Assembly (NCBI RefSeq): GCF_927797785.1
Contig: NZ_CAKMLL010000030.1
Span: 20,588-84,587, forward strand
DNA: 64,000 bases
Direction: 5' to 3'
From: Candidatus Nitrotoga sp. BS
GTDB taxonomy: Bacteria > Pseudomonadota > Gammaproteobacteria > Burkholderiales > Gallionellaceae
Shown here: in pieces, positions 8,557-17,018 of the stretch
How positions within the stretch are numbered: position 1 is the stretch's first letter
Layout of the letters: each line of letters begins with the position of its first letter
Notes under the pieces: generated by a model
Told to the model about the DNA's origin: nothing
What the model saw: only the letters and a program-made list of their open reading frames with translations
Databases searched by the model: none
Translations under genes and position numbers: made by a program

Positions 8557-9406
8557 GAGTAAAAATTTTATTTCAGCTACTCGTCTAGATAGCTTTCCAG
8601 ATTTTATGATAGTTGGTGCGCAGAAAGCAGGAACAACAGCGCTTTATGAATACCTGTCTAAACATCCGCAAATTCAATCAACAACAGAAAAGGAGCTTCA
8701 TTATTTCAACTGTGAAGCTCGGTACAAAATGGGCATCAAGTTCTATCAAGCACTATTTCAATTGGGTGCAAATTCAAAATTGACATTTGATGCATCACCA
8801 GGCTATCTGAACAATGCTAATGCCCCGAAAAGAATTTATGCACACAATCCCAAAGTCAAGATCATCATATTGCTTCGTGATCCAGTTGAGAGGGCGTATG
8901 CAGCTTGGAATATGTATAGAAAAATGTATTTGAGGAACCGGAACTGGTTCTTTGACGAGTGGGTTTCTTTTTGCGGGGACACCTGCTTCAGTATATTGCG
9001 AAGGCAGGACGATCGCATATTCAACTTTTCGCAATACGTAATTGATGAAATTGAGCTTCAGGATATCAATAATTCATCTGCCATTCTGGAGGCGCCAATT
9101 CTTTCTCATGGATATTATCATGATCAAATTCAGAGATATTTATCCATCTTCAACGAAAGCCAGATTCTGATTTTTGAAAACTTAGAAATGCGAAGAAATA
9201 CAGTCAGGTGTCTTCAAAAAATAGAGACTTTTTTGGATGTTTCAGGTTGTGATTGGGAAAATATGAATCTCGCGCCGGTCTTTGAAGGTGAATATTGTGA
9301 TCCAATTGATGTAACTGACAAGCGTTTTTTGTACGATTATTATGATTCAAGCAATGAGCGACTTTTTGAACTCCTTGGCAAGCGTTACGCGTGGAGTGCT
9401 GAATGA
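8546..9406 (+). CDS. PAPS-dependent sulfotransferase
   Basis: 286 residues of the heparan-sulfate-type sulfotransferase fold, which moves sulfate from PAPS to a hydroxyl or amino group of a sugar. The 5'-phosphosulfate loop is GAQKAGTTALYEYL near residues 23-36. The 3'-phosphate motif is IILLRDPVERAYAAW near 107-121, with the characteristic Arg and the downstream Ser/Ala region. It overlaps wzt upstream by 11 bp and the aminotransferase downstream by 4 bp (ATGA), so translation is coupled. The context points to sulfation of the exported glycan in the cytoplasm before transport. No PAPS-synthesis gene (cysD/N/C) is in the window. Confidence 0.85.
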   Translation: MLTKSKNFISATRLDSFPDFMIVGAQKAGTTALYEYLSKHPQIQSTTEKELHYFNCEARYKMGIKFYQALFQLGANSKLTFDASPGYLNNANAPKRIYAHNPKVKIIILLRDPVERAYAAWNMYRKMYLRNRNWFFDEWVSFCGDTCFSILRRQDDRIFNFSQYVIDEIELQDINNSSAILEAPILSHGYYHDQIQRYLSIFNESQILIFENLEMRRNTVRCLQKIETFLDVSGCDWENMNLAPVFEGEYCDPIDVTDKRFLYDYYDSSNERLFELLGKRYAWSAE

Positions 9407-10503
9407 TACCCGTAACTCGAACTTTTTTACCAGATATAGAGGAATACACTGTTTATCTAGATAAAATTTGGCAAGCAGGCCATATCACCAACAATGGACC
9501 GCTATGCCGTCAGTTGGCTGATGAAATCGCTCTCTATCTTAGGGTTCCCAATCTAGAGTTGGTGACTAACGGCACACTTGCGCTCCAGATTGCCATCAAG
9601 GTGCTAGACATTAAGGATGAGATCATCACCACACCATACAGCTATGTCGCCACAACAAATTCTATCTTGTGGGAAGGCTGCGAGCCAGTTTTCGTTGACA
9701 TTGAGCCGCAAACCTTCTGCATTAACCCTGATCTGATCGAGGCGGCTATCACCGAAAAAACCTCTGCGATTCTGGCCACACATGTTTATGGCTATCCGTG
9801 TGACGTGGCAAGAATTCAAAAAATTGCAGACAAGTACAAGCTCAAAGTCATTTATGATGCGGCTCACGCCTTTGGGGTGAAGCTTTTTGGCGAGTCGATT
9901 TTGCAGCATGGAGATTGTTCCACTTTGAGTTTCCATGCCACCAAGTTATTTCACACTGCCGAGGGGGGCGCAGTAGTGAGCAAAGACGCCGAAGTCGGCA
10001 AACGTGTCTTTCTGATGAAGAAGTTCGGTCACATCGGCGAAGATGAGTATCTCGACATCGGTATTAACGCAAAAATGTCGGAATTGCATGCTGCAATAGG
10101 CCTTTGTGTCTTGCCGAAGGTGAGTGACATCATAGCCTCTCGGAAAGAGTGTTCAGGCTGGTATGGAGAACAACTCGAAGGCAGCTTGTTACAATGGCCC
10201 ATTTCTCCAGTTGGCCTCGAATACAACTATGGTTACTATCCGGTCATTTTTTCGTCTCATGATGTCATGATGAAAGTGCGGCAGACACTCATGGATAACG
10301 GCATCGGCCCACGGCGATATTTTTACCCATCGCTGAACACTTTGCCCTTCTTGAAGCCGGAACTAAAACGCATCTGTCCGATGTCAGAGAATATTTCTTC
10401 GCGTGTGCTTTGTCTGCCCTTGTATGTTGGGTTAAGTATGGCAGATGTTGGTGTTATTTGTGGAATCATCAGACACACCCTGCAAGGCGGAGTAAAGCTG
10501 TAA
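9403..10503 (+). CDS. DegT/DnrJ/EryC1-family PLP sugar aminotransferase
   Basis: 366 residues. The family converts a nucleotide-linked keto-sugar to an amino-sugar using PLP. Key parts are seen: TNGTLALQIA (phosphate cup), YDAAHAFG with Asp152 that contacts the pyridine nitrogen, and the Schiff-base Lys181 in SFHATKLFHTAEGG. All catalytic residues are kept, so it should be active. It lies between the sulfotransferase (4-bp overlap) and the WbqC-like gene (TAATG overlap). The substrate is unknown. WbqC-like proteins often accompany aminotransferases in amino-sugar pathways, so a modified amino-deoxy sugar on the exported glycan is likely, by inference. Confidence 0.88.
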   Translation: MIPVTRTFLPDIEEYTVYLDKIWQAGHITNNGPLCRQLADEIALYLRVPNLELVTNGTLALQIAIKVLDIKDEIITTPYSYVATTNSILWEGCEPVFVDIEPQTFCINPDLIEAAITEKTSAILATHVYGYPCDVARIQKIADKYKLKVIYDAAHAFGVKLFGESILQHGDCSTLSFHATKLFHTAEGGAVVSKDAEVGKRVFLMKKFGHIGEDEYLDIGINAKMSELHAAIGLCVLPKVSDIIASRKECSGWYGEQLEGSLLQWPISPVGLEYNYGYYPVIFSSHDVMMKVRQTLMDNGIGPRRYFYPSLNTLPFLKPELKRICPMSENISSRVLCLPLYVGLSMADVGVICGIIRHTLQGGVKL

Positions 10504-11222
10504 TGAAGCTGGCTATCATGCAGCCTTATTTTTTCCCCTATATTGGCTACTGGCAATTGATAAATGCCGTGGACCGCTTCGTGTTATTTGATGACGCCCA
10601 ATATATGAGACATGGCTGGGTCAACAGGAACCGGATACTAAAACCTGGTGGCGGTTGGCAATATATTTTGGTGCCGCTTAAAAAACATGATATGACAGAG
10701 TCAATCAAGAATGTACAAGCGCATCCGGATAAAAAATGGGAAGAATTGATCATCGGACAATTGGCGCATTACAAAAAAAAAGCACGATATTTTGATGAAA
10801 CTAATGAGATGGTAAGCGAGATTCTCTTTAGTAATAATGAACAAAGTATTGCTGCTATTAACTTTGCCACAATAAAAAAATTATGCGCGTATTTAGATAT
10901 CAAGAAGGAAATCATTGTTTCATCCGAGCAGAATCTCGATTATGCGGATGTCAACGATGCAGGAGAATGGGCGCTTCGGATTGCTGAACAAATGGGGGTG
11001 TCTGAATATATCAACCCTGCGGCTGGAGCAGATTTGTTTAGTCAGGTGAAATTTTCATCCAGCAACATTAAACTTTCCTTTTTAAAATCACAAGAAATTG
11101 TTTATTCTCAACGAGGTATTTTTGAACCGTCCTTGTCGATCATCGATGTATTGATGTTCAATGGCATTGAGGGCACAAGTCGACTTTTGAAAAATTACTC
11201 CGTTGAAACGGTTGATAAATGA
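10503..11222 (+). CDS. WbqC-like family protein
   Basis: 239 residues beginning MKLAIMQPYFFPYIGYWQL, with FVLFDDAQYMRHGWVNRNR following. This is the hallmark N-terminus of the WbqC family (PF08889) found in O-antigen and capsule clusters. The biochemical role is not firmly established; an acyl- or amino-acid-transfer role on amino sugars has been suggested from context. The frame is open 31 codons further upstream inside the aminotransferase, but ATG 10503 overlaps that gene's stop (TAATG) and gives the conserved N-terminus. It overlaps the next gene by 4 bp, so it is a coupled member of the decoration module. Confidence 0.85.
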   Translation: MKLAIMQPYFFPYIGYWQLINAVDRFVLFDDAQYMRHGWVNRNRILKPGGGWQYILVPLKKHDMTESIKNVQAHPDKKWEELIIGQLAHYKKKARYFDETNEMVSEILFSNNEQSIAAINFATIKKLCAYLDIKKEIIVSSEQNLDYADVNDAGEWALRIAEQMGVSEYINPAAGADLFSQVKFSSSNIKLSFLKSQEIVYSQRGIFEPSLSIIDVLMFNGIEGTSRLLKNYSVETVDK

Positions 11223-11911
11223 ACAGCTACTGGAAAAATCATTACGATTCTATTTGTAAACAATTTGATGGTTCATTATTGACGCAGGTGGGTAAAACCG
11301 TAAATGGCCGAGAAATACCCGAACTCCAAGTAAAGTTGATAGTTGAAAATATAGTCAACGTGTTACGGTTAAGTACAAAAGACTATGTTGTCGATTTGTG
11401 TTGTGGGAATGGACTTATAACTAGGCAGTTTGCACCGCTTGTAAAGGATGTTGTAGGTATGGATTTTACATCTGGCCTAATAGATGCAGCGAAGCGATAT
11501 AGCAGTTTCCATAATATTGAATATGTTAATTCTGATGTATTACGCCCCGATCCTAAATATTTTTCAGGATTAAAGAAAATTGTAATGTATGAAGCTCTGC
11601 AACATTTTTCTGAACAGCAATTTGGCATCCTGTTGGATGAGTTAGAAAGTTTGGCAGCAGGATCATTAGTTTTCTTTGGAAGTATCCCAAATAAAGAAAA
11701 ATTGAGCGCGTATTATGATACCGAAGAGAAATTCACGTTTTACTTGCGGAGTGAGCGCGAGGGCAAACCACATATGGGTCGGTGGTGGGAAATGGAGGAA
11801 ATTGAGCGGATTGTTTCAGGACGCAGTTTTAAGACAACATTTTTACCCCAGGTAACGTCGTTGTACACAGCATATTATCGATTTGGCGTTCTCCTTGAAA
11901 AATACCAATGA
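11219..11911 (+). CDS. Class I SAM-dependent methyltransferase
   Basis: 230 residues. Motif I is VVDLCCGNGLITRQF, followed by the acidic strand-2 end in VVGMDFTSGLIDAA and a motif-IV-like KIVMYEALQHF. This is a Rossmann-fold methyltransferase using S-adenosylmethionine. Target atoms cannot be read from the sequence. The WbqC-like gene precedes it with an ATGA overlap and the second sulfotransferase follows with an ATGA overlap. A methyl cap or a methylated sugar on the exported glycan would fit the presence of a glycan-binding domain on the Wzt ATPase, but this is inference. Confidence 0.82.
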   Translation: MNSYWKNHYDSICKQFDGSLLTQVGKTVNGREIPELQVKLIVENIVNVLRLSTKDYVVDLCCGNGLITRQFAPLVKDVVGMDFTSGLIDAAKRYSSFHNIEYVNSDVLRPDPKYFSGLKKIVMYEALQHFSEQQFGILLDELESLAAGSLVFFGSIPNKEKLSAYYDTEEKFTFYLRSEREGKPHMGRWWEMEEIERIVSGRSFKTTFLPQVTSLYTAYYRFGVLLEKYQ

Positions 11912-12723
11912 AGAAAATTGGTATATTTGGTACTCCTCGCTCCGGTACATCATGGCTCGGGCATATTTTCAACAGCCATCCTGACGTAGCGCTAAGATTT
12001 CAGCCGCTTTTTTCATATGGACATAAAGGTAGATTGACCGCGTACTCATCTACAGAAGATATCCAGACTTTTTTTGAAGAAATTCTTTATACCCAAGATG
12101 CTTTCGCGACGATGACATCTGAGACGCAAAAGGATTATCCGGTATTTCAAAAAACTGCGCGGCCTACTCATATTGTTTTTAAAGAAACGCGATATCTTCA
12201 TATCATTGAGAACATACTTGCTCAGTGTAGTGACGTTAAAATCATTGGAATTATCAGAAATCCGCTGGCAGTGCTTGCTTCCTGGGTTTCGGCACCAAAT
12301 GAATTTAATTCGGCGTGGGATATTAACAGGGAGTGGCGAGGAGCCCCAAGCAAGAATTTGAATAAGCCGGAAGAGTTTTTCGGTTTTGACAAATGGAAGG
12401 AATCTGCTGAGGCATTTCTTCGTTTTAAATGCCAATTCCCTCAGCGATTTATATTGGTACGCTATGACGAATTGAATAGAGCGCCACTTGAGACAACTAG
12501 AAAGTTATTTGATTTTTGTGGATTAGAAATTTGTGATCAGGTAGAAGACTTCCTCAGCGAATGTAAATCAAGGCATGATTCCGATCCATATTCGGTTTTT
12601 CGCGCCAAGGCGAGCGATGATCGTTGGCAAGGTGTATTGCCCGATGAAATTGCGAAACAAATTATGCTAGAACTTAAAAACACTTCGTTGGATATTTTTC
12701 CTCAGGGTGGCAAGAATGCCTAA
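11908..12723 (+). CDS. Second sulfotransferase-family protein
   Basis: 271 residues with the 5'-phosphosulfate loop GTPRSGTSWLGHIFNSHPD at about residues 8-26 and a 3'-phosphate motif in IIGIIRNPLAVLASW at about 112-126. It is only distantly like the first sulfotransferase at 8546, so it probably acts on a different sugar position. It is coupled by ATGA to the methyltransferase and overlaps the start of the large glycosyltransferase by 8 bp. Two distinct sulfotransferases in one exporter operon suggest a sulfated surface glycan. An alternative is a sulfotransferase-fold protein with another activity. Confidence 0.8.
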   Translation: MKKIGIFGTPRSGTSWLGHIFNSHPDVALRFQPLFSYGHKGRLTAYSSTEDIQTFFEEILYTQDAFATMTSETQKDYPVFQKTARPTHIVFKETRYLHIIENILAQCSDVKIIGIIRNPLAVLASWVSAPNEFNSAWDINREWRGAPSKNLNKPEEFFGFDKWKESAEAFLRFKCQFPQRFILVRYDELNRAPLETTRKLFDFCGLEICDQVEDFLSECKSRHDSDPYSVFRAKASDDRWQGVLPDEIAKQIMLELKNTSLDIFPQGGKNA

Positions 12724-15346
12724 AATCTCTGTCATTCTGACATCGTTCAATCATGAGAAATACCTTCACGAAGCGATTGATAGCGTCCTCAATCAGACCT
12801 TCACCGATTACGAGCTGATTATTTGGGACGATGCTTCCTCTGATGGTTCTTGGGCAGTCATCAATAGCTATTCAGATTCACGTATTAAGGCATTTCGAAA
12901 TGAAGCGACGAAGAGAGGGATTTACGGAATAAACAAAGCTATCTCCGAGGTGGCTACAGGTGAATACATCGCCATTCATCATTCAGACGATATATGGGAA
13001 CTCGATAAGCTGGAAAAGCAAGTTGCCTACTTGGATAATCATTGTGAAATTGGCGCGGTTTTTACATGGGCGCAAATAATCGACGAGAACGGCGCCAAGT
13101 TGGAAAACAATTGGTTTGAACAGGAAAATAAAACCCAATGGCAGTGGCTAAATCAGCTTTTTCATGAGAAAAATCATTTAAATCATCCTAGTGTTTTGAT
13201 TAGGAGAGAGTGCTACCAAGATGTGGGGATGTACCGTTATGGCCTGGCACAGACGGGTGATGCCGAAATGTGGAGTAGGATTTTAATAAAATTTCCCATA
13301 CACGTTATTCAAGAGAAGCTAACAAGTCATCGATTATTTTCGGACAAGTCGAATACCAGTGGTTCTAGAATAGAAGTTTCCATCAGGGCGAACAACGAAT
13401 GGAATGTGTTGAGGGAGAACTATCTTTCGATTTCAAATATCGAAGATATAGTTGCGACATTTCCCAGTCTCCAACGTTTTAGAAATACTGAAGGCGCTGA
13501 CAATGTGTTTTTGCTAGCGATGGCTTGCTTGTATGAATGTCGGCAAAAAAGTGCATGGAATTTTGGTTTAAAATTGCTGTTCGACTTGTTCCATGACGAA
13601 ACACGTAGAAACAAAATATTAGAGGTTTATTCTTTCTCTTATATGGATTTCATCAGATTGACCGATAAGTTTGATGTTTATGAGCTGCGTTCAGTAGTCG
13701 ACTTGGAAGGGCAAGTCACCAACCTCAACCAAGCTGTGGCTAAACGTGACGAACAGATCGCTAGTAATAACCAAGCTGTGGCTGAGGAAATCCTCCGGTT
13801 AAGTTCGGTTGTGCTAGCCAAGGATGGCGCAATCGAGGTTCAAACTAAAGAAATTCGGCAACTTTCTTCTATGCTCAAAGATACCTGGCATGAAGTCGCG
13901 CAACATGCAGAGGAAATCAACTCTCTGAGATTATTGTTAGTTCAGCGAGACCAGTCGGTTGAGACACTGAATAATTTGCGAAGGCACATGGAAGAAGTAC
14001 TTGCCAATGTCAAAGAGGAACGCTTACGTGCAGAAGCCGAGTTACAGGCAATTCGACGAACCAAATGGTTTAGGTTGCGGGACGCAATACTCCATCAACC
14101 ATGGGGGGGCAGAAAAATTGCCCGTGTTGGGTACTTGGCTGGCGCGATGGCAATTCCTCCACTGATTCGCTCAAGACTTTCCCCGTTAGTGTTCCGAATT
14201 AGAGCACGGCTCAATGCCTCGCGGCATGTGCTTCTGTCAAACACCAATGAAAGCGGCGCCTATCTGGTTCGGCGACTAGCACCTGCCATACCCAACCGCC
14301 CGCATGTGGTACATATTATTGCAAACTTTATGACCGGCGGATCCACGCGTCTTGTTGTTGACTTGATCGAGTACCTTGGCGCTCATTATGCGCAAAGTGT
14401 AGTAACGAGCTACATTCCTACACCACCTGCATACATTGGTGTTGATATTACGGAGTTTCGTTTCCCTGAAAATGAACAACTATTTATTGACCATTTTTCA
14501 CAACTGAAACCCGATCTACTTCACGTTCATTACTGGGGGGATTGCGATGAGCCATGGTACGAGAAAGCAATCGCTGCAGCTGAGCATCTCGGCATCCCCA
14601 TAGTCGAGAACATCAACACACCTGTAACACCATATATTTCTGATGCCGTTCGGCGCTACGTCTACGTCAGCGATTATGTTCGACATGTGTTTGGTCAGAA
14701 TCACCCCTCGCATATCACGGTATACCCCGGATCGGACTTCTCACACTTTGACCGAAAATCAGGCGAGCGCCCGGCTGATGATTGTATTGGGATGGTATAT
14801 CGAATGGAACGTGACAAGCTCAATGAAAGCGCCATTGTTCCATTTATCAAGGCTGTTCAAAAGCGCCCTCAAACACGTGTGCTGATCGTGGGAGGGGGGA
14901 ACCTGCTTGAGTCCTTCCGTAACGCGGTTGCAAAGGCGGGACTGAATGAGAGTTTCGAATTTACAGGATATGTCAGTTATGATGCGTTGCCGGATCTCTA
15001 TCGCCGAATGTCAGTTTTTGTAGCACCGGTCTGGAAAGAGAGTTTTGGCCAAGTTAGCGCATTCGCGATGAACATGCAAATACCGGTAGTGGGCTACGAC
15101 ATCGGCGCTATCGGTGAAATAGTGGACAATAAGGCGCTTCTGGCAGAACCTGAGAACCCTGAAATGTTGTCTGATATTATTGTGCGACTGCTTGAATCAC
15201 CAGCAGAACGCGAAAAGCTCGGCGAGCTTCAACGATGTCGTGCCCAAGACTATTTTTCAGTGCAAGCTATGATCAAGGCATACAGCGCCATTTACCAAGA
15301 GATGATGGCTGAGCAAACTTCAAAAATATATGAACGAGTTGCGTGA
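12716..15346 (+). CDS. Bifunctional glycosyltransferase: GT2 - coiled coil - GT4
   Basis: 876 residues. The N-terminal GT2 domain (about 1-230) shows ISVILTSFNHEKYLHEAIDSVL, DDASSDGS and the DxD-type HHSDDIWELDKL. Residues about 335-440 are rich in heptads and charged residues, a likely coiled coil that spaces or oligomerises the enzyme. The C-terminal GT4 domain (about 520-870) shows NFMTGGSTRLVVDLIEYLG and the EX7E-like ESFGQVSAFAM. Such three-part proteins in Wzm/Wzt clusters build and measure the repeat, in the way that WbdA/WbdD-type chains do. GTG 12707 is possible, but ATG 12716 has AGGGTGG just before it. It overlaps the second sulfotransferase upstream and a 57-codon ORF downstream (TGATG). 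Confidence 0.85.
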   Translation: MPKISVILTSFNHEKYLHEAIDSVLNQTFTDYELIIWDDASSDGSWAVINSYSDSRIKAFRNEATKRGIYGINKAISEVATGEYIAIHHSDDIWELDKLEKQVAYLDNHCEIGAVFTWAQIIDENGAKLENNWFEQENKTQWQWLNQLFHEKNHLNHPSVLIRRECYQDVGMYRYGLAQTGDAEMWSRILIKFPIHVIQEKLTSHRLFSDKSNTSGSRIEVSIRANNEWNVLRENYLSISNIEDIVATFPSLQRFRNTEGADNVFLLAMACLYECRQKSAWNFGLKLLFDLFHDETRRNKILEVYSFSYMDFIRLTDKFDVYELRSVVDLEGQVTNLNQAVAKRDEQIASNNQAVAEEILRLSSVVLAKDGAIEVQTKEIRQLSSMLKDTWHEVAQHAEEINSLRLLLVQRDQSVETLNNLRRHMEEVLANVKEERLRAEAELQAIRRTKWFRLRDAILHQPWGGRKIARVGYLAGAMAIPPLIRSRLSPLVFRIRARLNASRHVLLSNTNESGAYLVRRLAPAIPNRPHVVHIIANFMTGGSTRLVVDLIEYLGAHYAQSVVTSYIPTPPAYIGVDITEFRFPENEQLFIDHFSQLKPDLLHVHYWGDCDEPWYEKAIAAAEHLGIPIVENINTPVTPYISDAVRRYVYVSDYVRHVFGQNHPSHITVYPGSDFSHFDRKSGERPADDCIGMVYRMERDKLNESAIVPFIKAVQKRPQTRVLIVGGGNLLESFRNAVAKAGLNESFEFTGYVSYDALPDLYRRMSVFVAPVWKESFGQVSAFAMNMQIPVVGYDIGAIGEIVDNKALLAEPENPEMLSDIIVRLLESPAEREKLGELQRCRAQDYFSVQAMIKAYSAIYQEMMAEQTSKIYERVA

Positions 15347-15519
15347 TGAATATCATCGAACGTACTGAAAACCCGCTGACTAGTGGTACTTCAGTAACCG
15401 ATGGGCTGATGATTAGCAGCATAAAAAAGTTGTCCCGAGAAAAGCACGGAAAATTACATTTTGTTGTTGTATACCCCGAAATAAACAGCCCCGCTCTTTG
15501 GGGCGGGGTATTGAGATGA
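15346..15519 (+). CDS. 57-residue ORF coupled to the large glycosyltransferase (uncertain)
   Basis: ATG 15346-15348 overlaps the stop of the preceding gene (TGATG). The frame runs 57 codons and its stop overlaps the start of another short frame (ATGA at 15516). The product contains KLSREKHGKLHFVVVYPEIN and matches no family I know. It may be a real small protein or the leftover of a lost gene in the operon. Its last third overlaps a strong GC hairpin at 15489-15508. Confidence 0.3.
   Translation: MNIIERTENPLTSGTSVTDGLMISSIKKLSREKHGKLHFVVVYPEINSPALWGGVLR
15489..15508. terminator. GC-rich hairpin without T-tract
   Basis: CCCCGCTC and GGGCGGGG pair over 8 bp (one G-T) around a TTTG loop. No run of T follows on either side, so it may be a weak terminator, an RNA-stability element or a repeat remnant. 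It stands out sharply from the AT-rich surroundings. Confidence 0.35.
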
Positions 15520-15683
15520 ATTGCTCGAAAATCACAGATTTTTATTGCGATGTTGTCTATTCGTCGCAAGCGGCTGGGAATTTACCCGCAGAGATTAAAA
15601 CCTTGCGGCACGATTATCAAGAAGTATTAATGAGAATATTCCAGAATGAAAATCGTTTTTTTTGTCCATTGCTTTTTCCCTGA
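15516..15683 (+). CDS. 55-residue ORF upstream of GT4 gene (uncertain)
   Basis: ATG 15516 overlaps the stop of the previous short frame. The product contains DVVYSSQAAGNLPAEIKTLR and overlaps the start of the GT4 gene at 15646 by 38 bp. There is no family match. Together with the preceding ORF it fills the 300-bp gap between two glycosyltransferase genes; both may be pieces of one degraded gene. Confidence 0.2.
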   Translation: MNCSKITDFYCDVVYSSQAAGNLPAEIKTLRHDYQEVLMRIFQNENRFFCPLLFP

Positions 15684-16986
15684 CCATTTCTATGGTACAG
15701 AAACCTATACTCTAGATTTGGCTCGTTACTATAAGGCCAGTGGACATAATGTAACTGTCATTTCCGCAATTTTTCAGGGTGAGCCGCAGGCTGTAGACTT
15801 GGTGACGAAATACGAATATCAAGGTGTTTCTGTAGTCTGCATCGACAAAAACCGGCTGCCACATTCTCGCGTCAAAGAAACCTATTACCAGCCCGAGATG
15901 AGGAGTGTGCTGGAAAAAGTGCTGCGTGATCTGCGACCTGATCTGGTTCATGTTACCCATCTCATCAACCATACGTCCGCCTTGTTGGAGGTAACCAAGC
16001 AACTGGGTATCCCCACTTACGCCACATTTACCGATTTTTTCGGCTTCTGTCTTAACAATAAACTTGAGGCCGCTGATGGCGAGCTTTGCGGGGGGCCATC
16101 ACCATCGCGTACCAACTGTTTGGCTTGCTATCTAAAGGATGCATCACGTAGTGCTCATGCAAACTCATGGATGCGGTGGGCAACTACGTCCTTTTCCGCA
16201 CAGTTAATTGCTACGGGGGCCAACTGGGCTAGGCGACTGCCGACATTGAAAGGTGGCCCAATTGACGGACTTGTTGAAGACATCCTGCAACGACCGGATT
16301 TGCTTTCTGGTCTGTATAACGGAAGCTACATTGGGGCTGTTGCACCTACTCGATTTTTAAAAAAAGCTTACGCAAACAATGGAATAAATGTGCCGATCCA
16401 TGACATCTGGTTTGGGGTTGATATTGATCGCAGTCAGAAACCAAAAAGAGGCAAGGGACACAAACCAATAATTGGCTTCATCGGCCAGATTGCTCCCCAT
16501 AAAGGCACCGATCTCCTTATCAAAGCATTCAAGCGCCTGCCGCGCAATCATGCTGAACTTCGTATTTATGGGCCATCTGACCAAGACCCAAGCTATATGA
16601 GTAGCCTGAAGGTGCTAGCGACAGGGCACGATATTCATTTCATGGGTACTTTTCCTAAAGACGCCATGGCCGATGTTCTGCGTGACATGGATCTCCTCGT
16701 CATTCCATCTCGCTGGTATGAGAATAGTCCCTTAGTTTTGCTGAATGCTCTCGCCACTCATACACCTGTATTGGTTTCGGATGTTGCTGGTATGACGGAG
16801 TTTCTTGAATCGGGCCGCAACGGATACGCCTTCGAGCGGGGAAATGTTGATCACCTTGAGCAATATCTCAGTGAGCTAGTCAATAATCCTGAGAACCTCT
16901 ATTCTCTAGCAACCAAAACAGAGTATGAGAGAACTCCAAATATAATGGCAGAAGAAACACTGGCGATTTACGAACAACATTTTTAA
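15646..16986 (+). CDS. Glycosyltransferase family 4 with Cys-rich insertion
   Basis: 446 residues. The N-terminus MKIVFFVHCFFPDHFYGTETY and the C-terminal PHKGTDLLIKAFKRLP mark a GT-B family 4 enzyme. Two features are unusual. Four cysteines (135, 148, 158, 161) lie in an insertion after the first Rossmann strands, a possible metal site. The usual EX7E motif reads ENSPLVLLN, with Asn in place of the second Glu. A paralog with the same layout lies at 28025. It is followed after 32 bp by the flavoprotein gene. The sugar specificity is unknown. Confidence 0.82.
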   Translation: MKIVFFVHCFFPDHFYGTETYTLDLARYYKASGHNVTVISAIFQGEPQAVDLVTKYEYQGVSVVCIDKNRLPHSRVKETYYQPEMRSVLEKVLRDLRPDLVHVTHLINHTSALLEVTKQLGIPTYATFTDFFGFCLNNKLEAADGELCGGPSPSRTNCLACYLKDASRSAHANSWMRWATTSFSAQLIATGANWARRLPTLKGGPIDGLVEDILQRPDLLSGLYNGSYIGAVAPTRFLKKAYANNGINVPIHDIWFGVDIDRSQKPKRGKGHKPIIGFIGQIAPHKGTDLLIKAFKRLPRNHAELRIYGPSDQDPSYMSSLKVLATGHDIHFMGTFPKDAMADVLRDMDLLVIPSRWYENSPLVLLNALATHTPVLVSDVAGMTEFLESGRNGYAFERGNVDHLEQYLSELVNNPENLYSLATKTEYERTPNIMAEETLAIYEQHF

Positions 16987-17018
16987 GTGGCACCGGATAG
17001 AAAATAGAAAGGCATGGT

